From NCBI GenBank assembly GCA_030426665.1, contig JAUHYD010000002.1, positions 248,001 through 312,000 on the forward strand: a stretch of 64,000 bases of DNA, written 5' to 3'. Shown here piece by piece: positions 50,789-58,741 of the stretch. Made by a program: the position numbers and the translations under genes. The notes below the pieces were generated by a model, which saw only the letters and a list, made by a program, of their open reading frames with translations, was not told the DNA's origin and searched no databases. Position 1 is the stretch's first letter. Every line of letters begins with the position of its first letter. Source of the stretch: Bacteroidia bacterium (GTDB lineage: Bacteria > Bacteroidota > Bacteroidia > Chitinophagales > Chitinophagaceae).

Positions 50789-52321
50789 ATGTCTCGTGTT
50801 TTAATTCGCAGTCTTCTATTAATTATCGCTGTTTGTATTCAGTATATGAGTGCCTCAGCCCAAACTATCGAATGGCAGAAGGCGCTCGGAGGGAGTGGGT
50901 TCGATGTGACTTCTTCTGTAATTCCGTCGCACGATACAGGTTATCTGGTTTGTGGGCAGGCTTTCTCATTTGATGGAGATGTATCACTAAATCATGGAAG
51001 TTCAGATGTTTGGGTCGTAAAGTTGACTAATACAGGAAGCTCAATTTGGGAAAAGAGCTATGGCGGTAGTGGAAAGGATGCGGGAAGCAAGGTGAGAGCA
51101 ACAACTGACGGAGGGTATATTGTCGTTGGTACAACAGCGTCTTCCGACGGAGATATAGCAGTATCCCATGGCAGTGAGGACGTTTGGGTTGTAAAACTTG
51201 ACCATGCGGGGAGCATAGAATGGGAGAAATGTTATGGTGGCACAGGAGAAGATGTGGGTTATGACATCAGGCAAACATTCGATGGCGGCTATATCATAGG
51301 TGGATATACGACCACTCCCGACAACGGTGACGTGATAGGATTTCATGGGGGTTTCGGTTCGGACTGCTGGGTATTGAAAATTGATGATACCGGGGCGGTT
51401 CTTTGGCAAAATACATTGGGCGGTACTCAGGACGAGTCTGTAATTGTTATCCGGCAAACGTTAGATACAGGTTTTATTTTTGGTGGTTATTCCAGGTCCG
51501 GCGATGGTGATATAACTAATTATCGTGGAGGTACCTACGAAGGTGGAGACTGCTGGGTGGTGAAACTGGATAAGACCGGCGAAATGCAATGGCAGAAGAC
51601 CTATGGCGGTAGGTTTGAGGAGCAGGTATTTGATATTCTAGAAGTGTCGCGTGGCAGTTATTTAATTGGAGCGGCAACCAGATCGACAGATGGAGATGTT
51701 ATTGCGAATAACGGGCAGATTGATGGCTGGATATTCAATCTGGACGATACCGGTGGTATTGTCTGGCAGAAAAATTATGGCGGAGCTTCTGCAGAGTACG
51801 TTACAGGGTTGGTGCAGGTAGCAGATGGGTTTGTATTTACGGGGTGGAGCGATTACGTGTGGATTGGGAAAATAGATGTTGCCGGTAACTTGCTGTGGGA
51901 GGGAAAATTTGGCGGCACCAAGGCTGATATGGGATGGGGAATATGCCCGGCCAATGATGAAGGTTTTGTGATAGCGGGAACGACATCTTCTGATGATGGA
52001 GACGTGACCGGATTTCACGGAGGCCGGGATATGTGGATATTAAAAGTTGTTGCACCGGTAGGAATCAGTGTTTTGAGCGGTCACCTGTCGCTAATAAATG
52101 TATTCCCCAATCCTGCCAATGACATGGTGACGATAGATGGAGTAGAAGACGATGCTGAGGTCTGTATAATAGATGTGTCGGGTCGGATAGTAAAAAAGGA
52201 AAAGCTGGTTAAGGGTAGGAATGTAGTTAACATTGCTGACCTTATTTCCGGAGTATATCAGTTGCAGCTGACTACCGTTTCAGGAGAACAGATGTATACC
52301 AGATTAGTAAAAGTTTACTGA
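50789..52321 (+). CDS. Secreted repeat protein with T9SS sorting domain
   Basis: A 510-residue exported protein. A signal peptide ends at SASAQ near residue 25. Seven or so repeats of about 55-60 residues follow, with consensus features D-x-W-V-V-K-L-D (as in DVWVVKLDHAGSIEWEK), YGG, TxDGGYI-x-x-G, and DGDV-x-x-x-HG. Such repeats predict a beta-propeller. The last ~75 residues form a type A sorting domain (NVFPNPANDMVTIDG, ISGVYQLQL). Similar proteins are common T9SS cargo whose function is unknown. It follows the small lipoprotein gene by 14 bases and converges on the next gene with 14 bases between stop codons. Confidence 0.88.
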   Translation: MSRVLIRSLLLIIAVCIQYMSASAQTIEWQKALGGSGFDVTSSVIPSHDTGYLVCGQAFSFDGDVSLNHGSSDVWVVKLTNTGSSIWEKSYGGSGKDAGSKVRATTDGGYIVVGTTASSDGDIAVSHGSEDVWVVKLDHAGSIEWEKCYGGTGEDVGYDIRQTFDGGYIIGGYTTTPDNGDVIGFHGGFGSDCWVLKIDDTGAVLWQNTLGGTQDESVIVIRQTLDTGFIFGGYSRSGDGDITNYRGGTYEGGDCWVVKLDKTGEMQWQKTYGGRFEEQVFDILEVSRGSYLIGAATRSTDGDVIANNGQIDGWIFNLDDTGGIVWQKNYGGASAEYVTGLVQVADGFVFTGWSDYVWIGKIDVAGNLLWEGKFGGTKADMGWGICPANDEGFVIAGTTSSDDGDVTGFHGGRDMWILKVVAPVGISVLSGHLSLINVFPNPANDMVTIDGVEDDAEVCIIDVSGRIVKKEKLVKGRNVVNIADLISGVYQLQLTTVSGEQMYTRLVKVY

Positions 52322-52335
52322 TATTTCTTAATAGG

Positions 52336-52926
52336 TTATTTCGTGCTTTGTCCGACACTATAGAAATAGACATCACTAATAAAGTTGTCCAGAAAGATTG
52401 CCTTAGTGGGGTAGTAGTTGTCAGAGATAGCCCCTTGCAGTTTATTGCCATTGTCGCAAATAAGCACTATTCGACTGGCGTCTGTCGCTGTCAGGTGTTG
52501 GTGGTGCATCGCCAAAGAATCCGGAGTAGCGTTGTACATTACCGGGAAGTTCCATCCATTAGCCATAAATTCCTTTGTATTATCAATATCCCAAACCCCT
52601 CTGTAGGTTCTCTTTACGTATTTTCGTTCCCTTATCTGGCGAGCGCCACGCCAATCTTTGAATGATTGCTGTGCAACGTTCCCTTGCTCGGTAGACACTT
52701 GAGAAGGGCGTTCGACTTTATGAAATGTAAACTCTTTTTGGGGCGGAGTGACCGGCAAAAATGTATATGTAAGTTCAAATGAATCTTGCGTAAGACTTAT
52801 AGTACTTTGCATATGACGCTCGAGAAGGTTGCCTGAAGCTTCGTATGTGCCAACAAATTTGTTCTTTTGACAGTAGCACGAAAAAATACTTAATAGGAAG
52901 ACGGAGAGAAGGAGGGCCTTTTTCAT
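52336..52926 (-). CDS. Exported protein of unknown function
   Basis: A 196-residue protein with a signal peptide (MKKALLLSVFLLSIFSCYC/Q); a Cys at residue 17 or 19 is not followed by a clean lipoprotein context. The mature part begins NKFVGTYEASGNLLERH, reminiscent of lipocalin-like small beta-barrel domains, and contains the basic block RQIRERKYVKRTYRG. I do not recognise the family. It has no same-strand partner: the nucleoside transporter upstream is separated from it by the repeat block at 53022-53142. Confidence 0.7.
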   Translation of the reverse strand: MKKALLLSVFLLSIFSCYCQKNKFVGTYEASGNLLERHMQSTISLTQDSFELTYTFLPVTPPQKEFTFHKVERPSQVSTEQGNVAQQSFKDWRGARQIRERKYVKRTYRGVWDIDNTKEFMANGWNFPVMYNATPDSLAMHHQHLTATDASRIVLICDNGNKLQGAISDNYYPTKAIFLDNFISDVYFYSVGQSTK

Positions 52927-53021
52927 AGTTGTATGTTTAGTGAGTTGTATAATAACACTTTACATTGCAAGTATAATGAATTTCTAACTTTTATACAATC
53001 CCACATTCTTTCTCAAGGAAA

Positions 53022-53142
53022 GGCAATTTCAAAACATGGTTGTCACGTAACACCTAATTCCTCATTCTCAGACAGAAGTTTTTTCAAAAAATGGTTATCT
53101 GATAATACCTCCCTCTCCTATGGAGAGGGGCGGGGAGAGGCT
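53022..53142. repeat. Dispersed C/T-rich repeat block after the nucleoside transporter gene
   Basis: Two diverged units with a CATGGT-TATCAC-like core lie 55 bases apart (53035 and 53090). They end in CCCTCTCC-TAT-GGAGAGGG (53111-53129), a perfect hairpin, and then CGGGGAGAGGCTT, directly against the stop codon of the minus-strand transporter gene. The same order recurs at 54524-54661 after the ABC-F gene. Confidence 0.75.
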
Positions 53143-54375
53143 TTACATAAGGATCCCCGCTATGCAGGCAGACATATAAGAAGCAAGAGTGCCGCAGAGG
53201 AGTGCTTTCATCCCCAATTGTGCAAGGTCCTTACGCCGTTCGGGTGCCAGTTGACCCACGCCGCCGATGATCATGCCCACGCTTGCAAAGTTGGCGAAGC
53301 CGCAGATGGCTATTGTAACAATTGTTAACCCTTTGGGCGTGGTAATAGGGACTGCGTGTGAAGTCAGGTTTTTAAAAGCAATGAAGTCGTTTATAGTTAG
53401 TTTCTGACCCAGCAGTGTAGCTACACTTTGAAGGTCTTGTTGTGGTACGCCCATTGTCCATGCAAAAGGGTAAAACACAATACTAAATATACCATCGAGC
53501 GTGAGTCCGGTGTATACGTGTCCCAGCATCCAGTTGACCATTGCAATGAGTCCCAGAAAACCAATCAGCATGGCAATTACATTCATAGATATTTTGAATC
53601 CGTCAGATGCACCATGTGTGACAGCATCGATAAGGTTGGTATAGTTGCTTTTGACATTCAGCTTGACGCTGCCCATGGTGGGCGAAGCTTCCGTTTCCGG
53701 GAATACAATTTTAGATATAACCAGTGCACCCGGCGCTGCCATCAGACTTGCAGCAATAAGGTAGTCGGGACGGGCTCCCATATTGGCATATACTATCAGA
53801 ATCCCTCCGGCAATACAAGCGAGACTACCACTCATGGACGCAAGGATTTCGCTCTTTGTCATTGTCGGGAGGTATTCTCGTATCAGAATTTGTGCTTCAA
53901 TCTGGCCGAGAAATGCACTCGCTACATTGCTTATGGCTTCTGCACCGCTTACCTGCATCACAAAGTGCATAGCTCTGGCCACTTTTGAGACTATAAACTG
54001 GATGACCCTCAAATGATACAGGATGGCAACAAGGGTGCATACCAATACAATGATTGCAGTGACATTAAATGCAAAAACAAATACGGGTGCGGTTCCATAG
54101 TCCTGTACCACGCCGTTGTGATTCACAACACCTATGCCTCCGTATACAAATGCAACACCTTCCTTTGCAAACCCCTCGAGCTTTTGCATGCCCTTTCCAA
54201 GAAACAGAAAAAGGCGATTTATGGCAGGAACTTTTAAGACCAACACGGCAATGAATAATTGCAGAGTAAGTCCGCTGACAACAAGCCGAAGGTTGATTTT
54301 CTTTTTGTTGTTGGAGAACAGGTAAGCTATGGCTAGTATCAGTACAATACCGATTAATCCCGTAAATCGTTCCAT
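53143..54375 (-). CDS. Concentrative nucleoside transporter (NupC/CNT family)
   Basis: A 410-residue polytopic transporter that imports nucleosides with H+ or Na+. The hallmark block GQIEAQILIREYLPTMTKSE near residue 155 corresponds to the G-Q-x-E-A-x-x-x-x-x-x-Y-L core of the family, and NVTAIIVLVCTLVAILYHL and FANFASVGMIIGG are further conserved regions of the CNT fold. Length is typical. The last codon and stop lie at the junction with the C/T-rich repeat block. The neighbouring genes are not nucleoside-related. Confidence 0.93.
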   Translation of the reverse strand: MERFTGLIGIVLILAIAYLFSNNKKKINLRLVVSGLTLQLFIAVLVLKVPAINRLFLFLGKGMQKLEGFAKEGVAFVYGGIGVVNHNGVVQDYGTAPVFVFAFNVTAIIVLVCTLVAILYHLRVIQFIVSKVARAMHFVMQVSGAEAISNVASAFLGQIEAQILIREYLPTMTKSEILASMSGSLACIAGGILIVYANMGARPDYLIAASLMAAPGALVISKIVFPETEASPTMGSVKLNVKSNYTNLIDAVTHGASDGFKISMNVIAMLIGFLGLIAMVNWMLGHVYTGLTLDGIFSIVFYPFAWTMGVPQQDLQSVATLLGQKLTINDFIAFKNLTSHAVPITTPKGLTIVTIAICGFANFASVGMIIGGVGQLAPERRKDLAQLGMKALLCGTLASYMSACIAGILM

Positions 54376-54523
54376 GATGCATCAGTTGACATCACAAAAT
54401 AAGATATTGTGAGACTTTCTAATAATGTCACTTACAGTATAGTCGGATTTTTGCGCAGCAATACACTTGCCGGCTTCCTATCCTCCGCGACTTAAGTTTG
54501 TAAGAGAGTTTCCCTCAAGACAT

Positions 54524-54661
54524 GGCTATCACAAGACATGGTTATCACATAACATCTCCCTCTCTCCACTTCAAAGGCTATCACAAGACATGGTTATCAC
54601 TTAATACCTCCCTCTCTCTTGCCTGTCCCGATACAATCGGGAGAGAGGGTCGGGGAGAGGC
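54524..54661. repeat. Dispersed C/T-rich repeat block with 52-base tandem units after the ABC-F gene
   Basis: Two tandem units begin GGCTATCACAAGACATGG at 54524 and 54576 (period 52; the first 25 bases are identical). Then CCCTCTCTC (54610-54618) and GAGAGAGGG (54641-54649) form outer arms around TCCCGAT-ACA-ATCGGGA (54626-54642). CGGGGAGAGGC ends the block directly at the minus-strand stop codon at 54662. It is the same arrangement as the block at 53022-53142. Confidence 0.8.
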
Positions 54662-56608
54662 TTACCCAATCTTTTCTTCCAGCTCCATCATTTTCTCAAA
54701 AACTCCATCATATTCTTTATTAAGCTTTTCCATGGCAGCTGTTTGAGTTCTGTATGCTTCGTCTACTTTCAGGAACTCCTCCTTATTAGAATAGAAGTCA
54801 GGATCAGCCAGTTTTGCTTCAAGTCCGCTGATTTCTGTTTTGATCTTGTTTATTTCGCTTTCTAACTTCTGGAATAGCTTTTGTTGCTTCTGATACTCCT
54901 TTTTTAAAGAGTTTAGCTCATTGGCATTTTGCGTGTTTTTGGGTTTAGGTTGCTCTTTTTTGGGTTGTTGCGCAGGTTGCTTGGTGTTTTGCGATTGCTC
55001 TCTTTTTATTTTATCCTTGTTCCATACGTCCCATTCGTCGTAGCTACCGTTGAACTCTTTAATCTCACCGTCTTCAATGTTCCATATCTTATTAGCTGTT
55101 TTGCTGATAAAGTAACGGTCGTGCGACACGATGATGAGTGTACCCTTATATTTGTTGAGTGCATCAATCAGCATTTCCACTGATTGCATATCTAAGTGGT
55201 TGGTAGGTTCATCCAGCAGCAGGAAGTTGCCCTTAGCTGCAATTACCTTAGCCAATGCCACCCTTGCCTTTTCACCTCCTGATAATACCTTTATTTTTTT
55301 GAATACATCGTCTCCACTGAACAAGAAGCATCCGAGCAACTGGCGCAACTCCAACTCCGTCTTCCCACTTCGGCTGTTTTTGAGCTCCTCCAATACATCT
55401 TGTTCCACATTCAGGGCTTCCAGTTGATGCTGTGCATAAAAGCTTTCTTCTACATTATGCCCCCACTTGCGCTCGCCTTCAATTGGCTCTTGTCCGGTAA
55501 TAATTCTTAGAAGTGTAGATTTACCCTTCCCGTTGGCACCAATAAGCGCAATTTTATCTCCTCTGTTTATTTCTGCAATGGCATTTTCCAGAATGGTGAG
55601 GTCGCCGTACTTTTTTGTGACATCTGTAAGCGTACAAATAATTTTCCCCGGTTGAACGCCTACATCAAAGTTGATATTCATTACCGGTATGGAGCCATCC
55701 GGCGCTTCTATTACGTCCATTTTATCCAGTCGCTTAATGGCACTTTGTGCTGCAGCTGCTTTGGTGGCTTTTGCACGGAACCGTTCTATAAAGCGCTCCT
55801 GTTGACGAATGTATTCCTGTTGGTTTTCAAAGGCACGTTGCTGTAGCTCCATACGTTCCGCCTTTTCTTTCTGGAAGAAAGTATAGTTGCCACTGTATTG
55901 GTGCAGGTCTCTCTGCCATACTTCTACAATCTTGGTTACCATACGGTCCAGGAAATATCGGTCATGCGATACTATTACCACACTACCGGGGTAACCCAGA
56001 AGGTAACGCTCCAACCACTCAATAGAGGGTAGGTCAAGGTGGTTGGTAGGTTCATCGAGTAGTAACAACTCCGGCTGTTGCAACATCATCTTTGCCAGCA
56101 GGACCCTCATACGCCATCCCCCGCTGAACTGGTCATAGGGGCGTTGCAGGTCGGCAGTGGAGAAGCCCAGCCCCTCTAATACCTCCGCTGTGCGATGTTC
56201 CATTTCATACCCTCCGGCTACTTCAAAATCATGCAAAGCATGACTGTAATCGTCCAGCAACTTTTCGTCGTCGGGCTTGCTGTCGAGTTCTTTTATGATG
56301 CGCTCCATTTTCTGCTCTATCTCATGTGCACGCTCAAACGCTTGCATGCCAACTTTAAGGATAGAGGCGTCAGTAGAGAAACTAAGCAAATCCTGATTGA
56401 AAAACCCAAGCGATACGTCTTTCGGTTTATTTATAGAGCCACTTTCTACGGTGTAAGCTCCTGTCATGAGCCTGAGAAGTGTCGATTTGCCGGCACCGTT
56501 ACTCCCAACCAAACCTATCCTTTCGCCGGTACCTATTTGCCAGCTGGCGTCCTTCAGTATTTCTCTGGCACCAAAAGAAAATGTAATATTTTGTAAAGAA
56601 ATCAACAT
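54662..56608 (-). CDS. ABC-F family ATP-binding protein
   Basis: A 648-residue soluble protein with two ABC domains and no membrane segment. First domain: Walker A GSNGAGKS (35-42), signature FSGGWRMRV, Walker B LLLLDEPTNHLD. Second: GANGKGKS, signature LSGGEKARVALAK, FLLLDEPTNHLD. The linker between them is charged and helical, and the C-terminal ~110 residues form a lysine/glutamate-rich coiled coil (NSLKKEYQKQQKLFQKLESE) of the Uup type. ABC-F proteins bind the ribosome E site and relieve stalling or handle antibiotics; Uup/EttA-like housekeeping is more likely than resistance, but this cannot be proven here. The stop codon abuts the repeat block. Confidence 0.93.
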   Translation of the reverse strand: MLISLQNITFSFGAREILKDASWQIGTGERIGLVGSNGAGKSTLLRLMTGAYTVESGSINKPKDVSLGFFNQDLLSFSTDASILKVGMQAFERAHEIEQKMERIIKELDSKPDDEKLLDDYSHALHDFEVAGGYEMEHRTAEVLEGLGFSTADLQRPYDQFSGGWRMRVLLAKMMLQQPELLLLDEPTNHLDLPSIEWLERYLLGYPGSVVIVSHDRYFLDRMVTKIVEVWQRDLHQYSGNYTFFQKEKAERMELQQRAFENQQEYIRQQERFIERFRAKATKAAAAQSAIKRLDKMDVIEAPDGSIPVMNINFDVGVQPGKIICTLTDVTKKYGDLTILENAIAEINRGDKIALIGANGKGKSTLLRIITGQEPIEGERKWGHNVEESFYAQHQLEALNVEQDVLEELKNSRSGKTELELRQLLGCFLFSGDDVFKKIKVLSGGEKARVALAKVIAAKGNFLLLDEPTNHLDMQSVEMLIDALNKYKGTLIIVSHDRYFISKTANKIWNIEDGEIKEFNGSYDEWDVWNKDKIKREQSQNTKQPAQQPKKEQPKPKNTQNANELNSLKKEYQKQQKLFQKLESEINKIKTEISGLEAKLADPDFYSNKEEFLKVDEAYRTQTAAMEKLNKEYDGVFEKMMELEEKIG

Positions 56609-56736
56609 AAGGCTGCAAAATTACAGGGCTTCGCCCGATAAAACTAAAATCTAAGTGGTTTAATCGGGTAAAATGTGATGTGGTACATTTTGTGACATGT
56701 TTAAAAAGTGAAGAGGAAGAGGAGTGTCGAATATAT

Positions 56737-56744
56737 TATATTTG
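56737..56744 (+). promoter_or_regulatory. Candidate -7 element for the hydrolase/glycosyltransferase pair
   Basis: TATATTTG is an exact match to TAnnTTTG, 46 bases upstream of the ATG at 56791. No TTG was found at the expected distance. Confidence 0.35.
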
Positions 56745-56790
56745 GCAGGCTGAAGAGGCGGGAGATTATTTATATTGATTCAGGGTTATT

Positions 56791-57588
56791 ATGGCATATT
56801 TATCATTGGGCGAAGAAAAACTGCACTATCTGAAAATGGGTAACGGTAGTAAACTGTTACTCGCGTTTCATGGCTATGCAGAATCTGCAGTTACACTCTC
56901 GCTATTTGAGCCATACCTTAAGGAAGATTATACCATATTGTTATTTGATCTTCCGTATCATGGCGGAAGTCGATGGGATGGTGCTAAGAAGTTAACCAAA
57001 GAACATTTATCTCTGCTTATAGACACCGTAAAGGATAAGTATTCCGTAAGTAAGGTGTCTTTGATGGGGTATAGCATGGGAGGGCGTGTTTGCCTGAATA
57101 TCATTGTTGCCCGACCGGAAAGCATAGAACGTGTGCTTTTGATGGCAACAGATGGGTTGCGCATTAATAGGTTCTACTATTTCTTTACCAGAAAAAAGGT
57201 GGGTGTTGCTATTTTTAATTACATGGTGAATCGGCCGGAATCGGCTATCAGAATTATCAGTTGGCTGCATCGATTTGGCCGGCTGCCAACAACTCACTTT
57301 AAGATTGCTAAAGGAACAATTGGGAACAAGTACACTCGAAATATGCTTAAAAAAGCGTGGCCGGCAACAAGCTTGCTTATACTGCCACCGGATAAGATTA
57401 AAACAGCAATAAGGAGTAACGGTATTCCGGTAAGTATTTTTATGGGGCGGTATGATAAATTGCTCCCTCCGCATTTTGCTGAAACGTTTGCCGAAGGAAT
57501 GGATTCTGTGAAGGTATTCGTTCTGGAAAAAGGACATCGTATCTTTGATGAAAGCAATGTGCGGGAAATTGCACAACACCTTTTATAA
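56791..57588 (+). CDS. Alpha/beta hydrolase fold protein
   Basis: A 265-residue protein with a complete catalytic triad: nucleophile Ser95 in GYSMGGR, Asp222 in MGRYDKLLPP and His249 in EKGHRIF. The oxyanion block is LAFHGYAES near residue 24-32. No signal peptide is present, so it is cytoplasmic. The substrate is unknown; family members range from esterases to C-C hydrolases. It is followed by the GT2 gene after three bases, so the two are probably one operon, and the partner suggests a lipid or glycolipid substrate, which is inference. Confidence 0.88.
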   Translation: MAYLSLGEEKLHYLKMGNGSKLLLAFHGYAESAVTLSLFEPYLKEDYTILLFDLPYHGGSRWDGAKKLTKEHLSLLIDTVKDKYSVSKVSLMGYSMGGRVCLNIIVARPESIERVLLMATDGLRINRFYYFFTRKKVGVAIFNYMVNRPESAIRIISWLHRFGRLPTTHFKIAKGTIGNKYTRNMLKKAWPATSLLILPPDKIKTAIRSNGIPVSIFMGRYDKLLPPHFAETFAEGMDSVKVFVLEKGHRIFDESNVREIAQHLL

Positions 57589-57591
57589 GTT

Positions 57592-58734
57592 ATGCTCATT
57601 ACCATTGGTTGCTGCTTCCTGTTGACTGTTTGTTACGTAGTGCTGATGCTCCGATACCGAAAGGGGTGGGGCGCACAAACCTATTTTTCAGTCGACGAGG
57701 GTTATGTTCCTGCAACAACTATATCTGTTATTATCCCGGCACGCAATGAGGCAGAAAATATCGGAAAGTGTATTGATTCTATTTTGGCGCAAAAATACCC
57801 ATCTGACCTTTTTGAAATAATCGTAATAGATGACCATTCCGATGATGATACGTTTTCTGTTGTGCAGGGATATAATAATAGTAATGTTCGGTGTCTGAGG
57901 CTGGCGGAACATATTCCATCAGGAGCACGTGTGAATGCATACAAAAAAGTAGCGATTGCGCTTGGCGTTTCCCAAAGCAAAGGGGCGCTTATTGCAACAA
58001 CGGATGCTGATTGTGAAGTGCCGGAGCGATGGTTGCAACATATCGCAGGGATATATGAGCAACAAGGTCCCGTAATGATAGTAGCACCTGTAATATATAT
58101 GGTTCAAAAGAGGACGGTAGAGTTGTTTCAGTTGATAGACTTTATGAGTATGCAGGGTATTACGGCAGCCGCACACGCGCTAAAAATGGGTAATATGTGC
58201 AATGGTGCTAATCTGGTTTTTCAGAAGTCGGCTTTTGAAGCTGTCGACGGATATGAAGGCATAAAGCACCTGGCATCGGGAGATGATTACCTGCTGATGA
58301 TGAAGATGATTACTCAATATCCGGGGCGTATTGCCTACCTGAAATCTGAGCATGCAATTGTAAAGACGGCCCCCCAACCGGATTGGCAAAGTTTTCTTAA
58401 TCAAAGGATTCGTTGGGCATCTAAGTCCGGTAAATATGATGATGCACGACTTACAAGTATACTTGTATTTGTTTATGTATTTAATCTGATGTTGTTGGCA
58501 CTAGGCATAATGAGTTTGTTTAATCTTGCCTTTTTGCCGGTTCTGTTAGTCACTATACTCATAAAAACAGCTGCTGAATATTATTACCTTAAACCCGTTG
58601 CTCGCTTTTTCAACAAAGAGTGGGTTTTAGTCTATTTCCCATTCCTGCAACCACTCCATATTATATATATAGTGTCCGCCGGCTTTATGGGGTTGATAGG
58701 CGGTTATAAATGGAAGGGAAGAAAAGTCAGATAG
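57592..58734 (+). CDS. Family 2 glycosyltransferase with membrane anchors
   Basis: A 380-residue GT-A enzyme. An N-terminal hydrophobic segment (1-20) is followed by the catalytic domain: ISVIIPARNEAENIGKC (44-60), VIDDHSDDDT (78-87), DxD motif TTDADCEVP (136-144), and QRIRWASKSG near residue 278, the Q-x-x-R-W of processive or lipid-linked enzymes. Two or three C-terminal membrane segments follow. It differs from the two synthases at 26-29 kb, lacking their FGEDM-like block, and is shorter. It probably adds a sugar to a lipid or envelope acceptor. It starts three bases after the hydrolase gene and converges on dnaE with seven bases between stop codons. Confidence 0.88.
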   Translation: MLITIGCCFLLTVCYVVLMLRYRKGWGAQTYFSVDEGYVPATTISVIIPARNEAENIGKCIDSILAQKYPSDLFEIIVIDDHSDDDTFSVVQGYNNSNVRCLRLAEHIPSGARVNAYKKVAIALGVSQSKGALIATTDADCEVPERWLQHIAGIYEQQGPVMIVAPVIYMVQKRTVELFQLIDFMSMQGITAAAHALKMGNMCNGANLVFQKSAFEAVDGYEGIKHLASGDDYLLMMKMITQYPGRIAYLKSEHAIVKTAPQPDWQSFLNQRIRWASKSGKYDDARLTSILVFVYVFNLMLLALGIMSLFNLAFLPVLLVTILIKTAAEYYYLKPVARFFNKEWVLVYFPFLQPLHIIYIVSAGFMGLIGGYKWKGRKVR

Positions 58735-58741
58735 CGTAATG

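Noticed and set aside
53428-53988. A 186-codon plus-strand frame opposite the nucleoside transporter
   Set aside because: It is antisense to a CNT transporter with clear family motifs.
54524-54618. CRISPR-like array from the 52-base tandem units
   Set aside because: There are only two units with diverging ends and no unique spacers of constant length, so this is an ordinary tandem repeat.
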